In this document: positions 15,500 through 23,077 of the stretch, piece by piece
Numbering within the stretch: position 1 is the stretch's first letter
How the letters are laid out: every line of letters begins with the position of its first letter
NCBI RefSeq assembly: GCF_039839375.1
Contig: NZ_JBDOQU010000001.1
Span: forward strand, 1 to 64,000
Direction: 5' to 3'
Source of the DNA: JBDOQU01 sp039839375
Lineage (GTDB): Bacteria; Pseudomonadota; Alphaproteobacteria; DSM-16000; Inquilinaceae
DNA length: 64,000 nt
Position numbers and translations under genes: made by a program
The notes under the pieces: generated by a model
Database searches by the model: none
What the model saw: only the letters and a program-made list of their open reading frames with translations
Told to the model about the DNA's origin: nothing

Positions 15500-16534
15500 A
15501 TGGCCAGAAGCAAATTTCTTTTGGGGGTAGGCACGGCGTTGACGGCGATCGCGCTGAGCGCGGCTCCGGCCTGGGCGCAGTCGCTGCCGGGCGAGGGGAC
15601 CACAGTCTCGATGGCGCAGCCGACCTGGGACACCGAATGGTTCCAGGCGCAGATCTACAAGAAGGCGATGGAGGCGCTCGGCTATGAGGTCGAGGGGCCG
15701 ATCGCACTCGACAACCCGCCCTTCTACCAGGCGGTCGCGCAAGGCGACGTGGATTTCTGGGCGAGCGGCTGGTTCCCGCTGCACAACACCTATCTGGACG
15801 AGATGGAAGGAAAGGCCAGCGCCGTGGGCTATGTCGCCAGGGGCGGCGCGCTGCAAGGCTATCTGATCGACAAGAAGACCGCCGAAGAACACGACATTCG
15901 GTATCTGGAAGATTTCCAGAACCCTGAGGTCGCAGAGCTTTTCGACAGCAACGGAGACGGCAAGGCCGATCTCGTCGCCTGTCCTCCGGGATGGGGCTGC
16001 GAACTCACCATCACCCACCAGATGGAAGCGTACGAGCTTGGCGATACGGTCAACGCCATCCAGGCGGCCTATGCCGCCTCGATGGCCGACGCCATCAGCC
16101 GGTATGAGCAGGGCCAGCCGATCTTCTTCTACACCTGGACGCCCAACTGGACGGTCGGCATGCTGAAGCCGGGCGAGGACGTGGTGTGGCTGGAGGTCAA
16201 GGAGCCCTCCCTGCCGGAGGAACAGGCGGATATGGAGGATCAGACCGCCGTTTCCGGCGTGACGGGATGCGCCAGCGACCCCTGCCAGATGGGGTGGCCC
16301 GCCAACGACATCCGGGTGGTCGCGAACAATGAGTTCCTGGAGGAAAATCCGGCCGCCAGGACATTGTTCGAGGAGATGAGCATTCCGCTCGAAGACATCT
16401 TCGCCCAGAACGCGCAGATGTACGAGGGCGCGGACAGGCCCGAGGATCTGGAGCGTCAGGCGGAGGAATGGATCGCGGCGAACCAGGAGACCTTCGACGG
16501 CTGGATCGAGGCGGCGATGGCAGCCGCCGAATAA
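15500..16534 (+). CDS. proX: Periplasmic betaine-binding protein (ProX type)
   Basis: A 344-residue periplasmic binding protein with a Sec signal peptide (residues 1-26, cleavage after PAWAQ). It is collinear with E. coli ProX: FWASGWFPLHNTYLDEME, NGDGKADLVACPPGWGCE and FFYTWTPNWTVG supply the tryptophans of the aromatic cage that holds the trimethylammonium group. GGGAGG lies before the ATG. The convergent gene beyond the terminator is a demethylase, in keeping with import for catabolism rather than only osmoprotection. Confidence 0.93.
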   Translation: MARSKFLLGVGTALTAIALSAAPAWAQSLPGEGTTVSMAQPTWDTEWFQAQIYKKAMEALGYEVEGPIALDNPPFYQAVAQGDVDFWASGWFPLHNTYLDEMEGKASAVGYVARGGALQGYLIDKKTAEEHDIRYLEDFQNPEVAELFDSNGDGKADLVACPPGWGCELTITHQMEAYELGDTVNAIQAAYAASMADAISRYEQGQPIFFYTWTPNWTVGMLKPGEDVVWLEVKEPSLPEEQADMEDQTAVSGVTGCASDPCQMGWPANDIRVVANNEFLEENPAARTLFEEMSIPLEDIFAQNAQMYEGADRPEDLERQAEEWIAANQETFDGWIEAAMAAAE

Positions 16535-16572
16535 GCGATCCGCGCTCCCCTTATCGGGAATAGAGCCTGATC

Positions 16573-16605
16573 AGCGGCCAGACGGCTCTCCGTCTGGCCG
16601 CTTTA
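16573..16605. terminator. Bidirectional rho-independent terminator
   Basis: A perfect 13-bp stem (AGCGGCCAGACGG / CCGTCTGGCCGCT) with a CTCT loop, followed by TTT on the plus strand. It sits between the convergent proX-type gene and the flavin demethylase gene. Confidence 0.85.
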
Positions 16606-16622
16606 CTATCTGATCGGGCGCT

Positions 16623-18659
16623 TCACAGATCCTTGGCGAGGCGCAGGCCGTCATAGATGGCCGCATGGGTGTTCCTCGCGGCGACCGCGTCGCCGATCCG
16701 GAACAGCTGGAAGGAACCTTCCGGATTGTCGGCGCGCGACTGGGGCCTTCCCGCGACAAGCTCCTCATGCGAAACCGCGCCGAGGTTCCGGGACATGGGC
16801 TTGAGCTCGAAATACAGCTCATCCAGCGGAATGGTCCCGTGATTGACCACGATCTGGTCGTACCTGCGCTCTTTCCGGACGCCGCCATAGTCGCTGCCGA
16901 TCACGGCCAGGAGCTGGTTGCCGTCCTTCCGGACCTCCTGCAGCCGGAAGGTCACCGTGAAGATCGCATCGAGTTTCTGCAGCGACCGCATGTACGGCAC
17001 CAGGTTCATCGCCATCACCTCCGGCGCGAACGATCGGTCCGGGGTCATGATTTCGACCCTGGCGCCGCTCCCGGCGATTATCTCGGCCGCCTGGAGGCCG
17101 GCATGGTCGCCCGCATCGTCATAGACCAGAACGTCGGACCCGGGCTTCAAATCTCCGGCGATGATGTCCCATGAGGACAAGACGAGCTCGTTGCCTGCCG
17201 TCAGGACTTCCGTGTGGGGCAATCCGCCCGACGCGACGATGACGACATCGGGCTCCTCGGCCAGCACGGCGTCGGATTCGGCCCAGCTATTGTAACGGAT
17301 ATCGACTCCCAGCTTCTCGCACTGCGCCAGCCGCCAGTCGATGATGCCTATCATCTCATGCCGGCGCGGACTCTGCGCCGTCAGCCTGACCTGGCCGCCG
17401 GCGGACCCTGCCGCCTCGAAGACGACGACCTCGTGACCGCGCTCGCCCGCCACGCGCGCCGCCTCAAGCCCGGCGGGGCCCGCGCCGACGATGACGATCT
17501 TGCGCTTCGTCTCCGCCCTGGCGATGTCATGCGGCATCGTCATCTCGCGGCCGGTGGCCGCGTTGTGGATGCAGTAGGCGGCGCCGCCCTGGTATATCCG
17601 GTCCAGGCAGTAGTTCGCGCCGACGCAGGGACGGATCTCGTCCTCGCGTTTCTCCATGATCTTGCGGACGATGTGCGGGTCGGTCATGTGGGCGCGCGTC
17701 ATGCCCACCATGTCCACCTTGCCTGTCGCGATGGCATGGCGCGCCGTCGCGACATCGGCGATCTTCGCGGCATGGAAGGTGGGGAACCCGGTCGCGGCGC
17801 GGATCTCGCCGGCGAAATCCAGATGCGGCGCGCTCGCCATGCCCTGGATCGGGATGACGTCGGTCAGGCCGGCGTCGGTGTCGATATGGCCCCGTATGAC
17901 GTTCAGGAAGTCGACAAGGCCGCTATCCTTCAGGCGCTTCGAGATCTCCAGGCCGTCGCCTTTCGAATTGCCGCCCGCAAGGACCTCGTCGGCGCTGTAG
18001 CGGACGCCGACGATGAAGTCCCGGCCCACCCGCTCCCGGATCGCGCCCAGCACATCGAACATGAACCGCGTGCGGTTCTCCAGCGCGCCGCCGTAAGGTT
18101 CCTCCAGAATGTTCGTCAGGGGTGAGTTGAACTGGTCCAGCAGGTGCCCGTAGGCCTCCAGCTCGATGCCGTCCATGCCCGCCGCCTTCATGCGCTCGGC
18201 GGCATCCGCGAAATCCTTGATGACGCGGGAAATGTCCCAGTCTTCCATCTTTTTCGGGAAGGCGCGGTGCGCCGCTTCCCGCTCATGCGACGGTGAGACG
18301 ACCGGCAGCCAGTCGCCTTTATCCCACCGCGTGCGCCGCCCCAGATGCGTCAGTTGGATCATCACGGCGGCGCCGTGCTCATGGCAGGAATCGACCAGAT
18401 CCCTGAGCCACGGCACGACCTCGTCCTTATAGGCCAGGATGTTGTTGAAAACGGGCGGGCTATCCAGCGACACCGCGGCGGAGCCCGCCGTCATGGTAAG
18501 CGCCACGCCGCCCCTGGCCCGCTCGACGTGATAGGCGCGATAGCGCTCCTTCGGCATCCCGTCCTCGGGATAGGCGGGCTCGTGGGAGGTGACGACGATC
18601 CTGTTGCGCAGGGTGAGATGCTTGAGCTGATAAGGCTGCAAGAGAGGGTCGTTCGACAT
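16623..18659 (-). CDS. TMADH/StcD-like flavin oxidoreductase, probable N-methyl demethylase
   Basis: A 678-residue enzyme of the trimethylamine dehydrogenase / dimethylglycine / N-methylproline demethylase family. Residues 1-345 form an Old-Yellow-Enzyme-type FMN barrel (HEPAYPEDGMPKERY near the start). A cysteine cluster follows (Cys345, Cys351, Cys363), then an FAD/NAD-binding half starting IVIVGAGPAGLEAARVAG. The position of the second Fe-S cysteine in TMADH (348) is Ala here. The start ATG 18659 gives MSNDPLLQPY, the normal family N-terminus; a longer frame to 18770 lies in the divergent promoter. With ProVWX, an MttB-type enzyme and a P5C reductase as neighbours, demethylation of N-methylproline or dimethylglycine is the best guess. 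The electron acceptor is unknown. Confidence 0.82.
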   Translation of the reverse strand: MSNDPLLQPYQLKHLTLRNRIVVTSHEPAYPEDGMPKERYRAYHVERARGGVALTMTAGSAAVSLDSPPVFNNILAYKDEVVPWLRDLVDSCHEHGAAVMIQLTHLGRRTRWDKGDWLPVVSPSHEREAAHRAFPKKMEDWDISRVIKDFADAAERMKAAGMDGIELEAYGHLLDQFNSPLTNILEEPYGGALENRTRFMFDVLGAIRERVGRDFIVGVRYSADEVLAGGNSKGDGLEISKRLKDSGLVDFLNVIRGHIDTDAGLTDVIPIQGMASAPHLDFAGEIRAATGFPTFHAAKIADVATARHAIATGKVDMVGMTRAHMTDPHIVRKIMEKREDEIRPCVGANYCLDRIYQGGAAYCIHNAATGREMTMPHDIARAETKRKIVIVGAGPAGLEAARVAGERGHEVVVFEAAGSAGGQVRLTAQSPRRHEMIGIIDWRLAQCEKLGVDIRYNSWAESDAVLAEEPDVVIVASGGLPHTEVLTAGNELVLSSWDIIAGDLKPGSDVLVYDDAGDHAGLQAAEIIAGSGARVEIMTPDRSFAPEVMAMNLVPYMRSLQKLDAIFTVTFRLQEVRKDGNQLLAVIGSDYGGVRKERRYDQIVVNHGTIPLDELYFELKPMSRNLGAVSHEELVAGRPQSRADNPEGSFQLFRIGDAVAARNTHAAIYDGLRLAKDL

Positions 18660-18761
18660 GGGCCAGCCTGCCTGAATCGTCATGGAGCCGGGGATCGCCG
18701 CGCACTGTACATCGATGTCAAGATGCCGGATCGGAGGGCCGATCTCAATACATAAGTGTAG

Positions 18762-18812
18762 TGCTGTCATGAACCTTGTGTCAGGTTAATTGACATGATT
18801 GTACAGACAGCA
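18762..18812. promoter_or_regulatory. Nested inverted repeats, probable TetR operator
   Basis: In the divergent gap there is TGTCA-N7-TGACA (18779-18795) nested inside TGCTGTC (18762-18768) and GACAGCA (18806-18812). CATGA also occurs on both flanks. The site lies upstream of both the demethylase and the TetR gene. Confidence 0.55.
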
Positions 18813-18847
18813 GCACGGTCCGCCCGCGGAACACTAGGGAGGCGAGC

Positions 18848-19501
18848 TTGAACGAGACGGTCTGGCGAGGCTCCAGGGAGGTCTGGCTCACGGCCGCCTA
18901 TGAGGCGCTGATCGATTCCGGCGTGGATGCGGTGCGCATCCTCCCGCTGGCGAAGAAGCTGAACCTGTCGCGCACCAGCTTCTACTGGTTCTTCGCCGAC
19001 CGCGAGGCGCTGCTGGGCGCGCTGCTCCAGAGCTGGAAGGGCAGGAACACCGACGGGGTGCGCCGGCGATGCGAGGCCTACGCAGAGACCATCGCGGAAG
19101 CGATGCTGAACGTTTTCGACTGCTGGCTCGACCCCTCGCTGTTCGACTCGCAATTCGAATTCGCCGTCCGAAGTTGGGCGCTGCAATCGCCGGAGGTCGC
19201 GGCCGAGATCGAGGCCGCAGACAAGGCCAGGATCGCCGCGCTGAAGGAGATGTTCATCCGCTTCGGCTATTCTGAGCATCCAGCCGACGTGCGGGCGCGA
19301 ACGATCTATCTCGTCCAGATCGGCTACATCTCCATGAATACGCGCGAGGATATCTCCGTTCGGATGAAGCGCATTCCCGAATATGTGGAAATCTTCACGG
19401 GGCAGGCCCCACGGCGGCGCGAGATGGAGAGGTTCGCCTCAAGGCACGGCTTTCCGCTCGCCGAAGCGGCTCAAACCGGCAAATCGCGGAAGAAACGATG
19501 A
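18848..19501 (+). CDS. TetR/AcrR-family transcriptional regulator
   Basis: A 217-residue TetR-type repressor. The N-terminal helix-turn-helix (about residues 12-60) includes LPLAKKLNLSRTSFYWFFAD; the rest is the helical ligand-binding domain, and the tail is basic (TGKSRKKR). The start is TTG at 18848 with a strong AGGGAGG six bases upstream. It is divergent from the demethylase with a nested inverted repeat between them, so it probably represses that gene and responds to a betaine or its product. Confidence 0.85.
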   Translation: MNETVWRGSREVWLTAAYEALIDSGVDAVRILPLAKKLNLSRTSFYWFFADREALLGALLQSWKGRNTDGVRRRCEAYAETIAEAMLNVFDCWLDPSLFDSQFEFAVRSWALQSPEVAAEIEAADKARIAALKEMFIRFGYSEHPADVRARTIYLVQIGYISMNTREDISVRMKRIPEYVEIFTGQAPRRREMERFASRHGFPLAEAAQTGKSRKKR

Positions 19502-19518
19502 GTTAGGGGCTCCTGATT

Positions 19519-20313
19519 TCAGGCAGCGCCCTTCATGCCCAGGGTTTTCTCCAGCGCGGCGCTCAGGCCGGCGCGCACCGCATCCTGGAAACCGCTTGCC
19601 TGCATCGCCTCGATCGCCGCGGCGGTGACTCCGCGATAGTTCAGAAAGGAGGCCACAATGTCGGCCGGATCCTCGCCGGTCTTCTCGAAGATGCGCCCGG
19701 CTCCCACCATCACGCCGATGACCGCGCGGCGCGCCACCTCCCGGGAAATTCCATGCGCGATTGCATCCTGCATCATCGCCGCCGCCAGCAGCGCCGGATA
19801 GGCGGGTCCGGTCCCCGAATGTCCGGTCAGATAGTCGATGTCCGCTTCGCGCGGGACCTCGTCCTGCGTCCCGCACGCATCGAAGATACGCCGCACCAGC
19901 GCACGATCCGCATCGGTCAGGGCCGCCATCGCGGTCCAGGGCGTATACGATTTGCCGACATCCGCCGCAGCATTCGGCAGGGCGCGAACCACCCGCGCGG
20001 TCCCGAGCCGGTCGGCGATGTCGGCGAGCGGGACGCCAGCCATCACCGAGATGACGAGCTTACCGGCCGCCGAGATGCGAACCCGCGGCCAGTCCTGCGG
20101 ACGAACGGACAGGATGACGACATCGACGCTGTCGGCGAGGGCCTGGTTGTCATGGGTCCAGACCGCTTCCGGAAGCCAGCCCGGCGGCGCGCTCCGGCAG
20201 GAGAGTGTCAGGCGCGCGGGCGCAAGGAAGCCGGTCCCGACCATGGCGCGGGCAAGCGCGCCCCCGATCCAGCCATTGCCGCCGATGATCCCGATCCGGC
20301 TGGATGTTTCCAT
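19519..20313 (-). CDS. proC: Pyrroline-5-carboxylate reductase-like protein
   Basis: A 264-residue ProC-family enzyme (P5C plus NAD(P)H to proline, or the reverse on related substrates). The N-terminal Rossmann motif is IGIIGGNGWIGGALARAM, followed by RVVRALPNAAADVG and the C-terminal catalytic helix region GHSGTGPAYPALL. I choose ATG 20313 (METSSRIG), which has AAGGA seven bases upstream; ATG 20328 is the alternative. Its place beside a betaine importer and demethylases suggests work on proline-derived intermediates. The GNGWIGG loop differs from the common GxGxMG, so a specialised imine or ketimine reductase is possible. Confidence 0.85.
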   Translation of the reverse strand: METSSRIGIIGGNGWIGGALARAMVGTGFLAPARLTLSCRSAPPGWLPEAVWTHDNQALADSVDVVILSVRPQDWPRVRISAAGKLVISVMAGVPLADIADRLGTARVVRALPNAAADVGKSYTPWTAMAALTDADRALVRRIFDACGTQDEVPREADIDYLTGHSGTGPAYPALLAAAMMQDAIAHGISREVARRAVIGVMVGAGRIFEKTGEDPADIVASFLNYRGVTAAAIEAMQASGFQDAVRAGLSAALEKTLGMKGAA

Positions 20314-20498
20314 GATGTTGTCCTTCATGTTCGGTTCAGTTGGCGGTGATCGGTGAAAGGTGCCTCGTCGTGGCCGAAACTGACCTGACCACCAGTGTTC
20401 GTCCAGCGGCAACCAAAGGTCGACAGTTGCCACCGCATACAGGTCCGACCCGAGTTATTTCCACATGAAAGGGATAGGGAGAACTGCCAGCATATGAT

Positions 20499-20514
20499 AG
20501 GTTACATGTAACCT
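20499..20514. promoter_or_regulatory. 16-bp palindrome upstream of mazEF
   Basis: AGGTTACATGTAACCT is perfectly palindromic and ends 17 bases before the antitoxin ATG. Toxin-antitoxin operons are usually autoregulated at such sites. No gene is seen in the rest of 20314-20531. Confidence 0.65.
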
Positions 20515-20531
20515 GCTGTGACGGAGAATGA

Positions 20532-20756
20532 ATGCCCCCGGCATCGAAGCCCAAGCCCTCGCGCGTGAAGGTCGGCGAGCATCGCGCCCGGCTGCGCGCT
20601 CAAGGGCTCCGCCCGATCCAGATCTGGGTGCCGGACGTGCGCGCCGCTTCCTTCAAGGCGGAAGCGCATCGGCAGTCGCTTGCCGTGGCGAAAAGCGCCG
20701 GGGCAGCCGAGGATCAGGCGTTCATCGATGCCGTGTCGGACTGGGGCGATGAATGA
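20532..20756 (+). CDS. mazE: MazE-family antitoxin (DUF3018 type)
   Basis: A 74-residue basic protein: MPPASKPKPSRVKVGEHRAR, then GLRPIQIWVPDVRAASF and a helical acidic tail. This is the alphaproteobacterial MazE/DUF3018 pattern, where the N-terminus binds DNA and the tail blocks the toxin. It overlaps the toxin start by ATGA, so translation is coupled. A perfect palindrome lies just upstream. Confidence 0.85.
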   Translation: MPPASKPKPSRVKVGEHRARLRAQGLRPIQIWVPDVRAASFKAEAHRQSLAVAKSAGAAEDQAFIDAVSDWGDE

Positions 20757-21097
20757 GGCGTGGCGACATCCGGACCGTCACCGGCGGCAAGGATTATGCG
20801 GGGAAGCCGCGCCCCGTCGTCATCGTGCAGGATGACGGTTTCGACGCGACGGACTCCATCACCGTCTGCGCCTTCACCACGGACGAGACTGATGCGCCCC
20901 TGTTCCGGCTGCCGGTGGAGCCGAACGGGCGCAACGGACTCCGGGCATCATGCCGGTTGATGGTGGACAAGATCACGACCGTTCCGAAATCCAAGGTCGG
21001 AGCGCGGATCGGGCGGCTGGATGACGAGGATATCCTGCGCCTCAATCAGGCGATGCTCGTTTTCCTCGGTCTGGCCGTATCGCCGAGGGCGAAGTGA
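20753..21097 (+). CDS. mazF: MazF/PemK-family mRNA interferase toxin
   Basis: A 114-residue type II toxin. MRRGDIRTVTGGKDYAGKPR followed by PVVIVQDDGFDATDSITVCA, and later CRLMVDKITTVPKSKVGARIG, are the conserved MazF blocks (RGD start, substrate-binding Arg-Pro, and the D-K-I loop). It cleaves mRNA when freed from MazE. The start overlaps the antitoxin stop. Both genes look intact, unlike the decayed toxin-antitoxin locus at 7.8-8.6 kb. Confidence 0.92.
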   Translation: MRRGDIRTVTGGKDYAGKPRPVVIVQDDGFDATDSITVCAFTTDETDAPLFRLPVEPNGRNGLRASCRLMVDKITTVPKSKVGARIGRLDDEDILRLNQAMLVFLGLAVSPRAK

Positions 21098-21136
21098 CGG
21101 CCGAGTTTCCAAACGTCAATCTTGAAGTTTCCCCAA

Positions 21137-21156
21137 AATAGGTTATTTTTCCTATT
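21137..21156. promoter_or_regulatory. Inverted repeat AATAGG-N8-CCTATT upstream of orphan terminase-like gene 2
   Basis: The same 6-base arms and 8-base spacer (TTATTTTT) as at 9482-9501, at the same distance from the ATG. CCGTCATCGGCACAGGAACA between it and the start is identical in both copies. Confidence 0.65.
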
Positions 21157-21183
21157 TCCGTCATCGGCACAGGAACAGGAACC

Positions 21184-21978
21184 ATGGCCCACACCGCTTC
21201 TCCCATCCCCGACATGCCGCCCAGGCAGGAGGCGTTCTGCCGCTCGGTTGCCCACGGCGCGTCGGCCGCCTCGGCGGCGCGGGCGGCGGGCTATTCCGTC
21301 GACAACGCCCGAGGACAGGCCGCCCGGCTGCTCGCGAAGCCCTATATCCGCAGGCGGATCGAGGATCTGCGCGACGGGTTGCTGGAAGCGCGCAACAGGG
21401 AGGTCGCGGACCTCGTCGCCATCGCGCGGGAGACGCTGGACAAGGCGCGGGAGGAAGGGAAGTTCGGGCTGGCGCTCCGCGCCGTCGAGCTGATCGCGAA
21501 GCTGAACGGCCATTTCGCCCGCCAGTTGCCCGAGATCGCCCACGCCGCCCTCCAGCCCACGGACGGGCTGCTCGACGCCGAGGAGGATGAGGACGACGAC
21601 GGCGGCGATGATGGCGGTGACGGCGGGGAGGGGCCTATCCGCTTCCTGTCGGACGAGCCCGACGAGAAGGGCCGCTACCCGGAGGACGACCGGGCGATGA
21701 GCGATCCGGTCGCGATACCTGCCGCGCCGCTGCTGGCCGACGGCGTCGCTTGGGACGGGCTCGGTCGGCATCCCTGGGAGGAGGATCCGATCTATCTCGG
21801 CCTTGCCCCCGACGATCAGAACTGCCTGCTCTCCAACCAGCATCTCTGGGCGCGCGCCCGCGCCGCCGCCCGCCGCACCGGCCATGCCCACCTGATCGAG
21901 CGGCCGGACCGCACCACCTATCGCGAGCCCGGCCCCGGCCGCAGGCGCGCCGCCGCCGGCGGCCACCTCGCGCTCTGA
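21184..21978 (+). CDS. Orphan terminase-small-subunit-like protein (copy 2)
   Basis: A 264-residue paralogue of the product at 9529-10371. The first about 110 residues are nearly the same (PDMPPRQEAFCRSVAHGASA, AAGYSVDNARGQAARLL, RQLPEIAHAALQP). The acidic linker (EDEDDDGGDDGGDGGEGP) and the WDGLGRHPWEEDP motif are kept, while the C-terminal end differs and is Arg-rich (GPGRRRAAAGG). No packaging partner is near. Shared 5' and 3' flanks show that a whole cassette was duplicated or spread. Function unknown. Confidence 0.7.
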   Translation: MAHTASPIPDMPPRQEAFCRSVAHGASAASAARAAGYSVDNARGQAARLLAKPYIRRRIEDLRDGLLEARNREVADLVAIARETLDKAREEGKFGLALRAVELIAKLNGHFARQLPEIAHAALQPTDGLLDAEEDEDDDGGDDGGDGGEGPIRFLSDEPDEKGRYPEDDRAMSDPVAIPAAPLLADGVAWDGLGRHPWEEDPIYLGLAPDDQNCLLSNQHLWARARAAARRTGHAHLIERPDRTTYREPGPGRRRAAAGGHLAL

Positions 21979-21988
21979 AGCTCGAAAA

Positions 21989-22246
21989 TGCCGACAAAAG
22001 CCCACATCGAAAAAAGCCCTCTCCCCTCGTGGGAGAGGGTTGGGTGAGGGGGGTTGGTTGGTTTGTTCGTCCGGTCGGCGCGAGCCCGAAGGATTTTCCC
22101 CTCACCCTCCCGCCCGCTTCGCGGTCGGGTCCCTCCCTCTCCCCAAAGGGGCGAGGGTGAGGTTGGTAGCCCTCGCCCCTCAGGGGAGAGGGTTGGGTGA
22201 GGGGAAACGACGGCCGAATGCGAGCAGGAAAGCAGCCGTGGAAGCT
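21989..22246. repeat. Tail repeat plus REP-like hairpin cluster
   Basis: GCCGACAAAAGCCCACATCG (21990-22009) is followed by CCCTCTCCCCTCGTGGGAGA... GGTTGGGTGAGGGG (22015-22052). Two more hairpin units follow at about 22097-22150 and 22165-22204 (ACCCTCCCGCCCGCTTCGCG type and CCTCGCCCC/GGGGAGAGGG type). This is the same family as at 3.8, 10.4 and 37.8 kb. The siderophore operon converges on it from the right. Confidence 0.7.
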
Positions 22247-22249
22247 CCC

Positions 22250-23077
22250 TCAACCCCCCGTCAACCCGTCCACGATGATCTGCGGATGGGCGCGGGTGCA
22301 GGGCTCCACGCGGGCGGCGACATGGTAGATTTCGGCCAGCACCGCCGGGGTCAGCGCCTCCTCCGGCCGGCCGGCGGCGGCCAGCGCGCCCCGCGCCATC
22401 ACCATCACCCGGTCGGCGTGCCGGGCGGCGAGGCTCAGATCGTGCAGCACCGCCACGGCGACGATGCCGCGCTCCCGCGCCACCTCGCGCAGCAGGGTCA
22501 TGACCCCGAACTGGTGATGGAGGTCGAGCGCGCTCGTCGGTTCGTCCAGCAGCAGCACCGAAGGCTCCCGCGCCAGCGCCTGGGCCAGGCTGGCGAGCTG
22601 CCGCTGCCCGCCCGACAACTCGTCCAGCGAGGCGAGCGCCAGATCGCCGATGCCCAGCCGATCGAGCGTCGCCGCCGCCCGCCGTCGCGCCGCCGCCGCG
22701 TCACCCTCGATGCCGGGAACGGGAGAGGCCCTGAGCGCGCTGATCGTCGCCTCCAGCACGGTCAGCGCGACGCGTTGCGGCAGCGCCTGGGGCATGTAGG
22801 TCACGAAGGCGGCGTGCCGCGCGGCCGGCAGGCCCAGAAGCTCCCGCCCGTCCAGCGTGACGGAGCCCTTCGCAGGCAGCAGCCCGGCCAGCGCGCGCAG
22901 CAGCGTCGTCTTGCCCGCCGCGTTCGGCCCCACCAGCGCCGTCACATGGCCGGCCTCCACCTGAGGCAGGATCAGCCCCTCGATCACCGGCCGGCGGCGG
23001 TATCCGGCGGTCAGCGACCGGACGGCGAGGCCTCGGGAGGCGGCGTCGGCAGGGATGGGGGAGGGTGCGCCGGTCAT
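22250..23077 (-). CDS. Siderophore/iron ABC transporter ATP-binding protein (FecE/FhuC type)
   Basis: A 275-residue ATPase. Walker A is GPNAAGKTT (about residues 52-60; the usual Gly-Asn-Gly is Gly-Pro-Asn-Ala here), the signature LSGGQRQLASLAQALA, and Walker B LLLDEPTSALD. The short loop pattern is that of Fec/Btu-type import ATPases. Its ATG overlaps the permease stop (4 bases). Last gene of the iron operon. Confidence 0.9.
   Translation of the reverse strand: MTGAPSPIPADAASRGLAVRSLTAGYRRRPVIEGLILPQVEAGHVTALVGPNAAGKTTLLRALAGLLPAKGSVTLDGRELLGLPAARHAAFVTYMPQALPQRVALTVLEATISALRASPVPGIEGDAAAARRRAAATLDRLGIGDLALASLDELSGGQRQLASLAQALAREPSVLLLDEPTSALDLHHQFGVMTLLREVARERGIVAVAVLHDLSLAARHADRVMVMARGALAAAGRPEEALTPAVLAEIYHVAARVEPCTRAHPQIIVDGLTGG

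Noticed and set aside
22013..22204. CRISPR-like array
   Set aside because: The repeated GC-rich hairpins are not evenly spaced, differ in sequence and have no unique spacers; they are REP-like elements. No CRISPR array or cas gene is seen in the window.
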